This document shows, piece after piece, positions 1 through 7,381 of a DNA stretch of 64,000 nucleotides (position 1 is the first letter of the stretch; every line of letters starts with the position of its first letter). The position numbers and the translations under genes were made by a program. The notes under the pieces are model-generated. The model made no database searches and was not told the DNA's origin. It worked only from the letters and a program-made list of their open reading frames with translations. Source of the DNA: SZUA-430 sp040080835 (GTDB lineage: Bacteria; Pseudomonadota; Alphaproteobacteria; Micropepsales; Micropepsaceae); assembly GCA_040080835.1 (NCBI GenBank), contig JBEBHP010000001.1:1-64000 (forward strand). The letters run 5' to 3'.

Positions 1-1
1 T

Positions 2-61
2 CTCTTCACATCACAGGAATGCAAAAACTACTTCGCCGCTGCCGGATATGGACTCACATGA
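2..61 (+). pseudogene. IS630-family transposase, C-terminal scrap
   Basis: The first codons of the window read in one frame to a TGA at 59-61 and end QECKNYFAAAGYGLT. Many IS630-type DDE transposases end with an 'EC.NYF..AGY' tail, so this is probably the last 19 residues of such a gene whose body lies off the left edge. It may be intact outside the window. Only the tail can be seen, so the family call is tentative. Confidence 0.42.
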
Positions 62-143
62 GCGTCCGATGCTCTAGGTTTTCATATAGTTGTAGAATCG
101 CGTTCAATTGTGACTTGTCGCTACCGAATATTAGGGTCTGGAC

Positions 144-889
144 TCATAACTTGATCCAATAGAGTGCCCCGATGATGTTTGCGGCGGCAAGGAAATTCCT
201 TGATAGTTTGTCAAATCGCGTGGGGATGCGTCGCCAGTCTTTGATCCGGCAGAAGTAGTTCTCGATCTTGTGCCGCTGGCGGTAAATTCGTTTGGGGCAA
301 TAGGCTTTCTTGCGTGCCGTGGATTTGCTCGGAATGGCGGTGATTGCGCCGTCATCTCTGATGAGCTGCCGGACTTTCTCGCTGTCATATGCCTTGTCGG
401 CAGTAATCGAGTGAGCAGCTCTCGGCGTCTCCAGGATCGTTTCCACGACTTGACTGTCGTGCACATGGCCGCCCGTCACAACAAAATTCAGTGGTCGGCC
501 TTTGCTGTCGACAATGGCATGGATTTTCGTGCTCCTGCCGCCGCGGCTGATGCCGATCGCCTGATTTTTCTCCCCCCTTTTGCGCCGCTGGCAGCACGGT
601 GGGCCTTCACAATTGTGCTGTCGATCATGTGCAGACTATCGCGGGATTTCGCGGCCAACGTATCAAATATCTTCTTCCAGACCCCTCTGCGCGACCAGCG
701 ATTGAAACGATTATAGACCGTTGTGTATGGGCCATATCGCTCAGGCAAATCGCGCCAGGGCATTCCGGTTCGCAATACATAAAAGATCGCATTCATGACC
801 TTGCGATCATCCACACGGGCGCTCTTTCGGCTCTTGGGAAGAAGTGGCTCCAGCAACGTCCACTCTTCATCAGACAAATCAAATCGCAT
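144..889 (-). CDS. IS5/IS427 transposase made by -1 frameshift
   Basis: The first frame (889 to about 580) starts MRFDLSDEEW and holds the DUF4096-like N-terminal region, with the first catalytic Asp in HMIDSTIVKAH. The second frame carries the rest of the DDE domain: TKIHAIVDSKGRPLNF, the second Asp in ITADKAYDS, and the Glu in RHKIENYFCRIK. Joining them by a -1 shift in the run at 565-581 gives about 248 residues, the normal length for this group, with the family sequence GEKNQAIG continuing directly into ISRGGRSTKIHA. No lesion other than the expected frameshift is visible, so it is probably active. It is read opposite to the host IS481-like element. Confidence 0.88.
565..581 (-). other. 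Programmed -1 frameshift site in IS5 transposase
   Basis: On the coding strand the run is AAAAGGGGGGAGAAAAA. The upstream frame reads GCA AAA GGG GGG AGA and the downstream frame reads AAA AGG GGG GAG AAA AAT CAG. A one-base backward slip on the A4G6 or A5 stretch joins them and restores the conserved transposase sequence. IS427-group elements are known to use such slippery runs. Confidence 0.75.
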
Positions 890-1104
890 GATTCACCTCC
901 AAGAACGGTGAATCACGATGACCGTTGATTTTCAATGGCCTATGTGAGTACAGACCCTAGATTCTTGCGTGGGGCGATCAATCTCGCACTATCCAGAAAC
1001 TCGATTGAAGTTGCAGCGTTGCGAACTCCGCCGGATTTCGACATCAATTATGCGCAAGTCTGACCTTCGGACACTTCGTTCTTCGCGGCGCCGCTATTCC
1101 CACC

Positions 1105-2151
1105 ATGCAGCTTTTACTCGCCAATCTATTGCTCGCGATCGGCGATCTCTTTAGATCCCAAGGGTCGCTGCATGCTGAAGTCATCCGGCTCCGTCACGAG
1201 AATTTTGTGCTACACCGCCGCACTCCGAAGCGATTGCACCTGACCAATTTGGACCGCTGGTTCCTTAGTGTGGCTGCACACGCTCTGGTCGGAGCAGGCG
1301 AGGTTGTCGCTGCTGGTGACGCCGGCAACACTCCTGCGGTAGCACCGGCAAGGGTTTCGCAGCTACTGGCGCTGGAAATCACGCGCCCTGTCCGGCCGGC
1401 TCAGGACGGACCGCGAGACAATTTCGCTCATCAAGCAGAATGCCAGGGAAAATGTGCTTTGGGGTGCGCCACCCATCCATGGTGAACTGCTCAAACTCGG
1501 GGTCGAAATCGCCGAGTCTACCGTTGCGAAGTATATGCCGCGCATCCGCCCGCGGGGCGGCAGCTCGTCCTGGCGGACATTTCTGTCCAGTCAGATCGAC
1601 GGCATCGCCGCCATCGATCTCTTCACTGTTCCAACCATCAACTATGAAGAGCTCTATGGCCTCGTGATTGTCGGATTGAACCACCGACATCTGGTTCTCG
1701 TAACCGCAATATCCCATCCGACTGCACTTTGGTTGGCCCAGCAGATCAACGAAGCCTTCCCCTGGGACACGGCACCCCGATTCCTGATCCGAGACAACGA
1801 CGCGAAATTCGCCCACGTATTCAAAAAGCGCGTTGAAGCTTGTGGCATTCGTGACTGACCCATTGCCCCTCGCAGCCCATGGCAAAACGGATATGCGGAT
1901 CGCGTCATCGGATCTATTCGGCGCGAATGCCTCGATCACGTAATTGTCTGGAATGAAGCTCATCTGCGGACGCTCCTATCTGACTATGCCGACTACTACA
2001 ACGCGAGTCGCACTCATCTTGCCTTAGAAAAAGATGCGCCGGGCTTTCGACCAGTACATCGCGTCAGCAAAATCGCATCCTGCCCATCCTTGGCGACCTG
2101 CATCGTCGATACGAAAGATCCGCCGCCGCGCAAGAATCCAATTTTTGGTAG
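1105..2151 (+). pseudogene. IS481-like transposase, copy A (broken)
   Basis: This is colinear with the intact transposase at 27182-28228. It starts MQLLLANLLLAIGDLF and keeps the coiled N-terminus to about 1268. An inserted base then throws the frame off until about 1454, after which GAPPIHGELLKLG and the catalytic stretch IDLFTVPTINY resume. A premature TGA at 1856-1858 follows ACGIRD, and further changes occur after DYADYYNASRTHLALEKDAP. At least two lesions mean it cannot make transposase. Confidence 0.88.
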
Positions 2152-2235
2152 GGATGGGTGTCAGGGATAGGATGCTCGTGCAAGAGCCGCTTGAAGTTCC
2201 GGTTCAGTCGGCACAGCCTGCTGTGGTAGCATCGC

Positions 2236-2700
2236 TCAGTGCCCGTCGTGAGTGCTTGGTTTGGTAGGTTGGACCGCTTCCGGCTGCCCTTGCTTCGCGC
2301 AAGCGCGCATCTTTGCCATCATCATCGCATGCATCTCTTTCTTGTTCATACGTTTGACGTGCCGGCTGCTCATCTGCTCTTGGATGCATGAATCTATTTT
2401 TGCCAGAGCTGCATCAGTCGCTTCTTGGCGCATCTTGGCGTTGCACTCCGCAATATGCGATCTCATGTGCGTCTGCTTTTGCTCCGACGTCATCATTTCC
2501 ATCGCCTGCATCTGGGTTGGGGTATGCTCGCAGCCCATTGCCTGCATCATCTGGTGCATGGGATTTTCCTGCATCGCGCCCATTTTCATCTTTGACCCGC
2601 CTTCATGCATGGCGCAGCCGGTCAATTGTGCCGACGCGACAACCGCAGCAAGGCTGCGGCCTAACACCATTTTTCGAGTCGTCTTTTTGTCGTTGAGCAT
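2236..2700 (-). CDS. Met/His-rich lipoprotein, function unknown
   Basis: This 154-residue protein has a basic start (MLNDKKTTRK), a short hydrophobic stretch and a lipobox LTGC, so Cys29 should be lipidated and the protein anchored in an envelope membrane. The mature part is strikingly rich in Met, His, Lys and Cys, with clusters MKMGAMQENPMHQMMQAMGC, MQAMEMM and KKEMHAMMMAKMRAC and a C-terminal HDGH. Such composition suits binding of Cu(I) or another soft metal, but I recognise no named family. It stands alone between IS debris and the sulfur cluster. The ATG at 2700 is the only start that gives the lipoprotein signal. Confidence 0.7.
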   Translation of the reverse strand: MLNDKKTTRKMVLGRSLAAVVASAQLTGCAMHEGGSKMKMGAMQENPMHQMMQAMGCEHTPTQMQAMEMMTSEQKQTHMRSHIAECNAKMRQEATDAALAKIDSCIQEQMSSRHVKRMNKKEMHAMMMAKMRACAKQGQPEAVQPTKPSTHDGH

Positions 2701-2805
2701 GAGTTGATTCTTTCACTTTCTAGGTTCTGGTTGCTATGAGGCTCGGTAGGTATTGCGCCGAGCTAAAGCTTCGGCAATCAGCTGAGATAGATTTGCCTGC
2801 CGGGC

Positions 2806-3618
2806 TCAGCCTTTGGTCACGATCACTTCAAGATATTCGCTAGGCACAATCAGTGTTTCCGCACCGCCACGATTCATGCGGGTGAGCAGGTCGACGAGGT
2901 CCGACTGGAGCGCACTCTGCCCATTGGCGTCGAGCGCGGCGAATGCTCGATTCGTGGGGCCGTAGTAGGTTTTGAAGATCGAGAGCCAGTGGTCGACAGA
3001 CTTGTAGCGGAAGTTGAAGATCTGCTTCGTCGTCTTCACGTCATGGCCCGGAAAGAGTTCGGCAAGGCGCGCTTGCGTGCCCCAAAGGGCGGGCGACTTG
3101 AGGCCCGGCGCGGGCGGCACGTGCTTGCCGATGGTGCGGAACAGCTGGCCGATAAAGCCATCAGGCGTCCAGTTGGCGAGTCCAATGCGGCCGGACTTCC
3201 GACAGACGCGCGCGAGCTCAGCGCCCGATTTTTCCTGGTTGGGCGTGAACATGACTCCAAATGTGGAGAGCACGAGGTCGAAGCTGGCGTCTCCGAAAGG
3301 CAGCGCTTCAGCATCGGCTTCCTGGAAGGCAATGTCCAGGCGCTCTGCGCCCGCGCGTTCCCGCGCTCGTTCCAACAGCACGCCGACATAGTCCGTCGAT
3401 GTCACGTTTGCGAATTGGCGCGCCGCCGCAAGCGAGGCATTGCCGTTGCCCGCGGCAACGTCGAGCACGCGCTCTCCGGCGCGGATGTCGACGGCGTCGC
3501 AGAGGCGTTCGCCCACAAGTTGCAGCGTGGTGCCGACGACGGCATAGTCGCCGGCAGCCCAGGTGGCCTGCTGCCGGTGCTTGATCGCGGCGAAGTCGGG
3601 TGCTGCAGATGTGGTCAT
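2806..3618 (-). CDS. SAM-dependent class I methyltransferase
   Basis: The 270-residue protein has the glycine-rich SAM site ERVLDVAAGNGNASLAAA at about 49-66, an acidic strand end near YVGV, and the post-II motif ADAEALPFGDASFDLVLS. The set is typical of Methyltransf_11/25 proteins of the UbiE type. The substrate cannot be told. The start ATG at 3618 overlaps the stop of the upstream DUF4395 gene by four bases (ATGA), so the two are translationally coupled. An in-frame extension upstream to 4011 is possible but has no family support. Its place in a sulfur-trafficking cluster suggests a thiol, selenium/tellurium or small-molecule target, by context only. Confidence 0.8.
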   Translation of the reverse strand: MTTSAAPDFAAIKHRQQATWAAGDYAVVGTTLQLVGERLCDAVDIRAGERVLDVAAGNGNASLAAARQFANVTSTDYVGVLLERARERAGAERLDIAFQEADAEALPFGDASFDLVLSTFGVMFTPNQEKSGAELARVCRKSGRIGLANWTPDGFIGQLFRTIGKHVPPAPGLKSPALWGTQARLAELFPGHDVKTTKQIFNFRYKSVDHWLSIFKTYYGPTNRAFAALDANGQSALQSDLVDLLTRMNRGGAETLIVPSEYLEVIVTKG

Positions 3619-4100
3619 GACGCGATCCTTTGTTGGCGGCGGACGAAGTAGTTGAAGATGATCGATGCGATGCAGATGTCTGTCGTGCTGACGAGTGCGG
3701 CTACTCCGACAAACATGGTGCCGATCATATACCCGGCCGTCGTTTGGCCGATGGAAAAGAGAAAGGCAGTTGCGACCAGCCAAACCGTTGCAACACCGCA
3801 TGCGAACCGGCGAGGCGCTCGGTTGGGAGGCAACGGTCGCTTTCCCACCAGAAACCTTATGCCGTAGTTGTAGATCAGATCGAATGGGTGAAACGGCAGC
3901 ACGGCACCCAAGAAGGCGGTGCATGCCAGCAGAAGCAGCACCCAAGGCGAGGCAAGAGCTGTGCCGACCGCCGCAATCGTTCCGCAAAGCACCGGCGACC
4001 AACGGAGCCACGGCGCAATTTCGGCGAGCCAGTCATCATCGACGTTGGTGAATCCTTGAGTGTGCAACCGCTCTGCAGTGCCTGGAGATATCGTCGTCAT
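3615..4100 (-). CDS. DUF4395-family membrane protein
   Basis: About 161 residues, starting MTTISPGTAERLHTQGF behind a good ribosome site (AGGTGG). The GTG nine bases upstream is less likely. Hydrophobic segments lie at about 40-75 (PVLCGTIAAVGTALASPWVL and the following stretch) and 105-150, separated by the basic loop FLVGKRPLPPNRAPRRFAC. This pattern matches DUF4395, small integral membrane proteins often found beside thioredoxin, rhodanese or DsrE genes. No enzymatic residues can be assigned. It lies downstream of the ArsR-rhodanese gene on the same strand (gap about 20 bases), probably in one operon with it and the methyltransferase. Confidence 0.72.
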   Translation of the reverse strand: MTTISPGTAERLHTQGFTNVDDDWLAEIAPWLRWSPVLCGTIAAVGTALASPWVLLLLACTAFLGAVLPFHPFDLIYNYGIRFLVGKRPLPPNRAPRRFACGVATVWLVATAFLFSIGQTTAGYMIGTMFVGVAALVSTTDICIASIIFNYFVRRQQRIAS

Positions 4101-4120
4101 CGTTTCCACCTCATGCGTTG

Positions 4121-4804
4121 TTATCCTCTGGTGCGATCAGCGGGACCCCCTTCGATGGGCAGGCCATGGGCCGCCCATTCCGGATATCCATCTTCGAACC
4201 GTCGGATTTTGAATCCGCGCTCGCGCAATAGCGCGACCGCTTCAAAGGAAAGAACGCAGTAAGGACCGCGGCAATACGAAACGATCTCGCGGCCGCGCGG
4301 CAGTTGCGCGAGGCGTCGCTCCAACGCCTTGAGAGGGATATTTATGGCGCCGGGTAAATGACCGAGTGCAAACTCCTCTTCTGGACGTACATCAAGAAGC
4401 ATCACCGACTTTTCACGCAAGCGTTTCACCAGTTCGGTTCTTGACACGGGCTCTAGCGAATCGCGCGCGTGGAAGTATTCGGCGATCACCTGCTGCGCCT
4501 GCGAGACATTCTTTTCAGCAACGTGCCGCAGTGACGCCAAAAGGTCGATCACGGATTTGTCGGTCAGGCGATAGAAAACGTGCTTTCCGTCGCGCCTCGA
4601 CGCGACGAGGCCGGCGCGGCGCAACTGCAAGAGATGTTGTGAAGTGTTTGCAATTGACAGCCCGGCGACAGCGGCGAGCGCTTCAACGGGCCGTTCACCT
4701 TGTCCCACATGCTCAAGTAGCTCCAGCCGATGCCCGTGCGCGAGTGCCTTCGCGACGATTGCAAAGCTCTCATAGAGAGCTCGCTTTGGGCTTTGGGTTG
4801 ACAT
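4121..4804 (-). CDS. ArsR-family regulator fused to rhodanese domain
   Basis: 227 residues. The N-terminal half (about 10-95) is a winged-helix ArsR domain with the recognition helix around SIANTSQHLLQLRRAGLV and the wing RRDGKHVFYRL. The C-terminal half (about 125-220) is a rhodanese domain with LLDVRPEEEFALGHLPGAIN and the active-site loop YCRGPYCVLS, whose Cys residues can carry a persulfide. Such fusions are known repressors of sulfur and metalloid operons and can couple persulfide chemistry to DNA binding. The start at 4804 (MSTQSPK) is chosen; an ATG at 4822 would add six residues. It is divergent from the 4907 gene, with an inverted repeat between them. Confidence 0.87.
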   Translation of the reverse strand: MSTQSPKRALYESFAIVAKALAHGHRLELLEHVGQGERPVEALAAVAGLSIANTSQHLLQLRRAGLVASRRDGKHVFYRLTDKSVIDLLASLRHVAEKNVSQAQQVIAEYFHARDSLEPVSRTELVKRLREKSVMLLDVRPEEEFALGHLPGAINIPLKALERRLAQLPRGREIVSYCRGPYCVLSFEAVALLRERGFKIRRFEDGYPEWAAHGLPIEGGPADRTRG

Positions 4805-4826
4805 CGGTGGGCTCTCATTCATATAT

Positions 4827-4842
4827 TCAATAGAACCATTGA
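4827..4842. promoter_or_regulatory. Candidate ArsR operator
   Basis: TCAAT-N6-ATTGA lies between the divergent ArsR-rhodanese and MBL-fold genes, 23 bases from the chosen ArsR start. Short imperfect palindromes of this size and position are typical ArsR-family operators. The role is inferred from position only. Confidence 0.5.
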
Positions 4843-4906
4843 GTGATATCATATACGGCGCAATTGTCAATTCTGCTGCCCAGCAAGGACTTTCCAAGGG
4901 TTCGAT

Positions 4907-5423
4907 ATGATTTTGAAGCCGTACTACTATTTCGAAACGGGCTGCGCCGCCTATCTTTTTGGCTGCGGAAGTCTGGGCAAGAGCGCGGTCGTCGATGCGC
5001 ATGAGCGCGATGTCGACGCTTACATCGCGTTTGCGTCGTCGAAAGGCATGCGGATCACCCATGTCATAGACACGCATGTCCATGCTGACCATCGATCCGG
5101 GGGGCGCGAGCTCGCGCGCAAAACGGGCGCTTTGTACTGTTTGCATGAGGTTGCCACCGTAGGGTTACAGCATTCACACCAAGCTCCTGACATTGCCGGG
5201 TGCTCTCGAGATTTTTCCGGCGCACTTTTTAGGCTCGGTCTGTGGCGCGGGGATGAGCGGCAAACCCTCAAGCACGATTGCATTCGAAAAGCGGTGGAAC
5301 CTGATGCTCACGATGGACCGCAAGGATTTCATCGCTGCGCTGCTGGACGTGCCGCCGAAGCCCGTCGAGATGGAGCGCATCTTGTGCTTCAACCAGGGTG
5401 GAGGTGACGAGTTGCAGAGATGA
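4907..5423 (+). pseudogene. MBL-fold persulfide dioxygenase-like gene with internal deletion
   Basis: The 5' part encodes MILKPYYYFETGCAAYLFGC and the metal-binding loop DTHVHADHRSGG, typical of the ETHE1/persulfide-dioxygenase branch of metallo-beta-lactamases. After LHEVATVG (about 5165) the frame changes and the 3' part reads YSIHTKLLTLPGALEIFPAH, then GSVCGAGMSGKPSSTI, and ends ILCFNQGG. The central block with the HTPGHTP loop and the remaining metal ligands is missing. One deletion that changes the frame explains both facts. The protein would be inactive. It ends where the MFS gene starts (ATGA at 5420), so it was once the first gene of that operon. Confidence 0.85.
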
Positions 5424-6682
5424 GCGCGCTTGCACCCATCGGACCGACCTCAGTGCAGCTTGGCTTGCGCGAAAACCTCGCGCAGTTTTCGCTTCTGGTT
5501 GTCGTCAACGCGTTTGTCGGCGCCATGGTCGGTATGGAGCGCAGCATTCTGCCGGCGATCGCGGAACAGGAGTTTCACCTCGTCGCACGCACGGCGGTGC
5601 TGTCGTTCATCGTCGTTTTTGGAATCAGCAAGGCGTTGACAAACTACTTTGCCGGCCGTCTCTCCGACCGTCTCGGCCGCAAGCATATCCTTATCACCGG
5701 CTGGCTAGTCGCGGTGCCGGTGCCGTTTTTCTTGATGTGGGCGCCAGATTGGAACTGGGTACTCGCAGCGAATTTGCTGCTCGGCGTCAGCCAGGGGCTC
5801 ACTTGGTCGATGACGGTGATCATGAAGATCGATCTCGTCGGCCCAAAAAGCCGCGGCTTCGCGATGGGTCTCAACGAATTCTCGGGCTATCTCGCCGTCG
5901 GGGCTTCCGCGCTGGCGACAGGCTGGCTCGCGGCGCAGTACGGACTTCGCCCGGAGCCTTTCTATCTAGGTGTCGCGTTCGCAGCGGCGGGTCTCGTCCT
6001 ATCGGCACTCTTTGTGCGGGAGACGAAGCACCACCTCGTGCACGAAACCGCGATGAATAGCCCGAGCGGCCTTGCGCCGTTTCTCAGTCAACGCGAAGTG
6101 TTTTGGCGGACCAGCGTTTCGGACAGGAACCTCTCTAGCGTCAGCCAGGCCGGGCTCGTCAACAATCTCAATGACGGCATGGCATGGGGGTTGTTTCCGC
6201 TCTTCTTTGCTGCCGCCGGGATGGGCTTGCAGGAAATCGGCATCCTCGCCGCCATCTATCCGGCGATATGGGGAATAGCCCAGCTCTTCACGGGAACGCT
6301 CTCCGATCAGATCGGCCGCAAGTGGCTGATCGTTGGCGGCATGTGGTGTCAAGCCATCGCAATTGCTCTGATCGCCGTCACGCGCGACTTCGCCGTGTTT
6401 GCTGCTTGTGCCGCATTACTCGGCATTGGAACGGCGATGGTCTACCCGACCTTGTTGGCCGCTATCGGAGATGTGGCAGAGCCTGTGTGGCGCGCCTCCG
6501 CGGTCGGCGTTTATCGACTGTGGCGCGACCTCGGCTATGCGATCGGGGCGCTGCTCGCTGGTGCCACGGCCGACTTTTTCGGCCTTCCGTTGACGATTTT
6601 GTTCGTCGCGGCCCTCACACTTGCATCAGGCTCGCTCGTTGCCATTCGCATGCGCGAGACGCTGAAACAAAGTGATCGATAA
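5420..6682 (+). CDS. MFS transporter
   Basis: The 420-residue protein has the pattern of about 12 hydrophobic segments and both copies of the major-facilitator loop motif: GRLSDRLGRKHILI at 79-92 and the second-half repeat TLSDQIGRKWLIVGG. It starts four bases inside the end of the broken MBL gene and is followed by SHOCT, DsrE and cysteine-desulfurase genes, so a sulfur compound or a toxic oxyanion is a reasonable substrate guess. Nothing in the sequence fixes the substrate. The frame is intact throughout. Confidence 0.85.
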   Translation: MSALAPIGPTSVQLGLRENLAQFSLLVVVNAFVGAMVGMERSILPAIAEQEFHLVARTAVLSFIVVFGISKALTNYFAGRLSDRLGRKHILITGWLVAVPVPFFLMWAPDWNWVLAANLLLGVSQGLTWSMTVIMKIDLVGPKSRGFAMGLNEFSGYLAVGASALATGWLAAQYGLRPEPFYLGVAFAAAGLVLSALFVRETKHHLVHETAMNSPSGLAPFLSQREVFWRTSVSDRNLSSVSQAGLVNNLNDGMAWGLFPLFFAAAGMGLQEIGILAAIYPAIWGIAQLFTGTLSDQIGRKWLIVGGMWCQAIAIALIAVTRDFAVFAACAALLGIGTAMVYPTLLAAIGDVAEPVWRASAVGVYRLWRDLGYAIGALLAGATADFFGLPLTILFVAALTLASGSLVAIRMRETLKQSDR

Positions 6683-6719
6683 TGATTTGTACACTCAGAC
6701 CAACGGCTAGGAGCAGAAT

Positions 6720-6947
6720 ATGTATGACATGATGGGATACTGGGGCTGGGGCATGGGTTTCGGCTGGCTGTTCATGTTTTTGTTTTGGGTGCTCGTGATC
6801 GGCGGAATTGTCGCGCTGGTAAAGTGGTTCTCTGATCAGTCAGGTTCGGGCGGAAAGACCGCGCTTCAGATTCTGCAGGAACGCTATGCCCGTGGTGAGA
6901 TACAAAAGGAGGAGTACGAGCAGAAGAAGCACGACCTCCTGAGTTGA
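6720..6947 (+). CDS. SHOCT-domain small membrane protein
   Basis: 75 residues: a Gly/Trp/Met-rich N-terminus (MMGYWGWGMGFGW), one transmembrane segment at about 15-35, and a C-terminal SHOCT motif (ALQILQERYARGEIQKEEYE) at about 49-68. SHOCT is a short helical oligomerisation motif found at protein ends. It has a clear ribosome site (TAGGAGCAG) and follows the MFS gene in the same direction. Its role is unknown; similar small proteins are common in metal and sulfur stress clusters. Confidence 0.8.
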   Translation: MYDMMGYWGWGMGFGWLFMFLFWVLVIGGIVALVKWFSDQSGSGGKTALQILQERYARGEIQKEEYEQKKHDLLS

Positions 6948-7024
6948 CCCAGGAGTGATTTGGAAAAGTCGGCGGGTCGACCACAGGTCGCGGGCGAGCA
7001 ATGCGGCAAAAAAAGGAGAACCCA

Positions 7025-7378
7025 ATGAAGGCGCTCTTCATCCTCAACGATCCGCCTTACGGGACCGAGCGCTGCTACAATGCGCTTCGCCTTGTCCTTG
7101 CGCTGTTGAAGAACGACCCGGAAACACAGGTGACCGTTTTTCTTATGGCAGATTCCGTCGTGGCTGCGAAGAAGGGACAAAAGACACCGGAGGGCTACTA
7201 CAACATGGAGCGCATGCTCAAACGGGTAGTCACAGGCAAGGGCAGCGTTTTGCTTTGTGGAACATGTATGGATGCGCGCGGTGTGACCGAAGCGGATCTG
7301 CTGGACGGTGTGAGCCGAAGCACCATGGACGAGCTGGCGTCCATGACACTAGCGGCTGATAAAATGCTGGTGTTTTGA
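7025..7378 (+). CDS. DsrE-family sulfur-carrier-like protein
   Basis: 117 residues starting MKALFILNDPPYGTERCYNA behind AAAAGGAG, which favours 7025 over the in-frame upstream ATG at 7001. The DsrE/F fold pattern is clear: N-terminal strand, VTVFLMADSVVAAKKGQKTP, and VLLCGTCMDARGV, with conserved Cys in the LLCGTCMDARG loop. DsrE-like proteins bind or pass persulfide sulfur. It lies three bases before the cysteine desulfurase gene, which supports a donor-acceptor relation. Confidence 0.85.
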   Translation: MKALFILNDPPYGTERCYNALRLVLALLKNDPETQVTVFLMADSVVAAKKGQKTPEGYYNMERMLKRVVTGKGSVLLCGTCMDARGVTEADLLDGVSRSTMDELASMTLAADKMLVF

Positions 7379-7381
7379 GCG

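Larger units (their letters stand above)
134..957 (-). mobile_element. IS5-family (IS427 group) insertion sequence
   Basis: The element is bounded by inverted repeats GGGTCTGGACTCA (134) and TGAGTACAGACCC (ending 957), about 824 bp apart. It carries a two-frame transposase on the minus strand. Removing it and one TA rejoins the IS481-like left end exactly (GAATAT-TA-GATTCTTGCG), so the target duplication is TA. Known members of the IS427 group have this size, a two-frame transposase and short T/A-rich target sites. Confidence 0.9.
116..2155 (+). mobile_element. IS481-like element copy A, interrupted by an IS5 element
   Basis: The left end at 116 (TGTCGCTACCGAATATTA) matches the reverse complement of the right ends of the other copies in this window (TGTCCCTACCGAATATTAG). 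At 133 it is interrupted by the IS5 element and it resumes at 958 with TAGATTCTTGCG. The right end near 2131-2155 has drifted (AATTTTTGGTAGGGATG instead of AATATTCGGTAGGGACA), so this copy has lost its terminal ACA. TGT...ACA ends and a single long transposase ORF with an integrase core fit the IS481 or IS3-like group. The exact family needs an ISfinder match. Confidence 0.8.

Noticed and set aside
2989..3651. 220-residue plus-strand frame over the methyltransferase
   Set aside because: Shadow frame of a clear SAM-methyltransferase on the minus strand.
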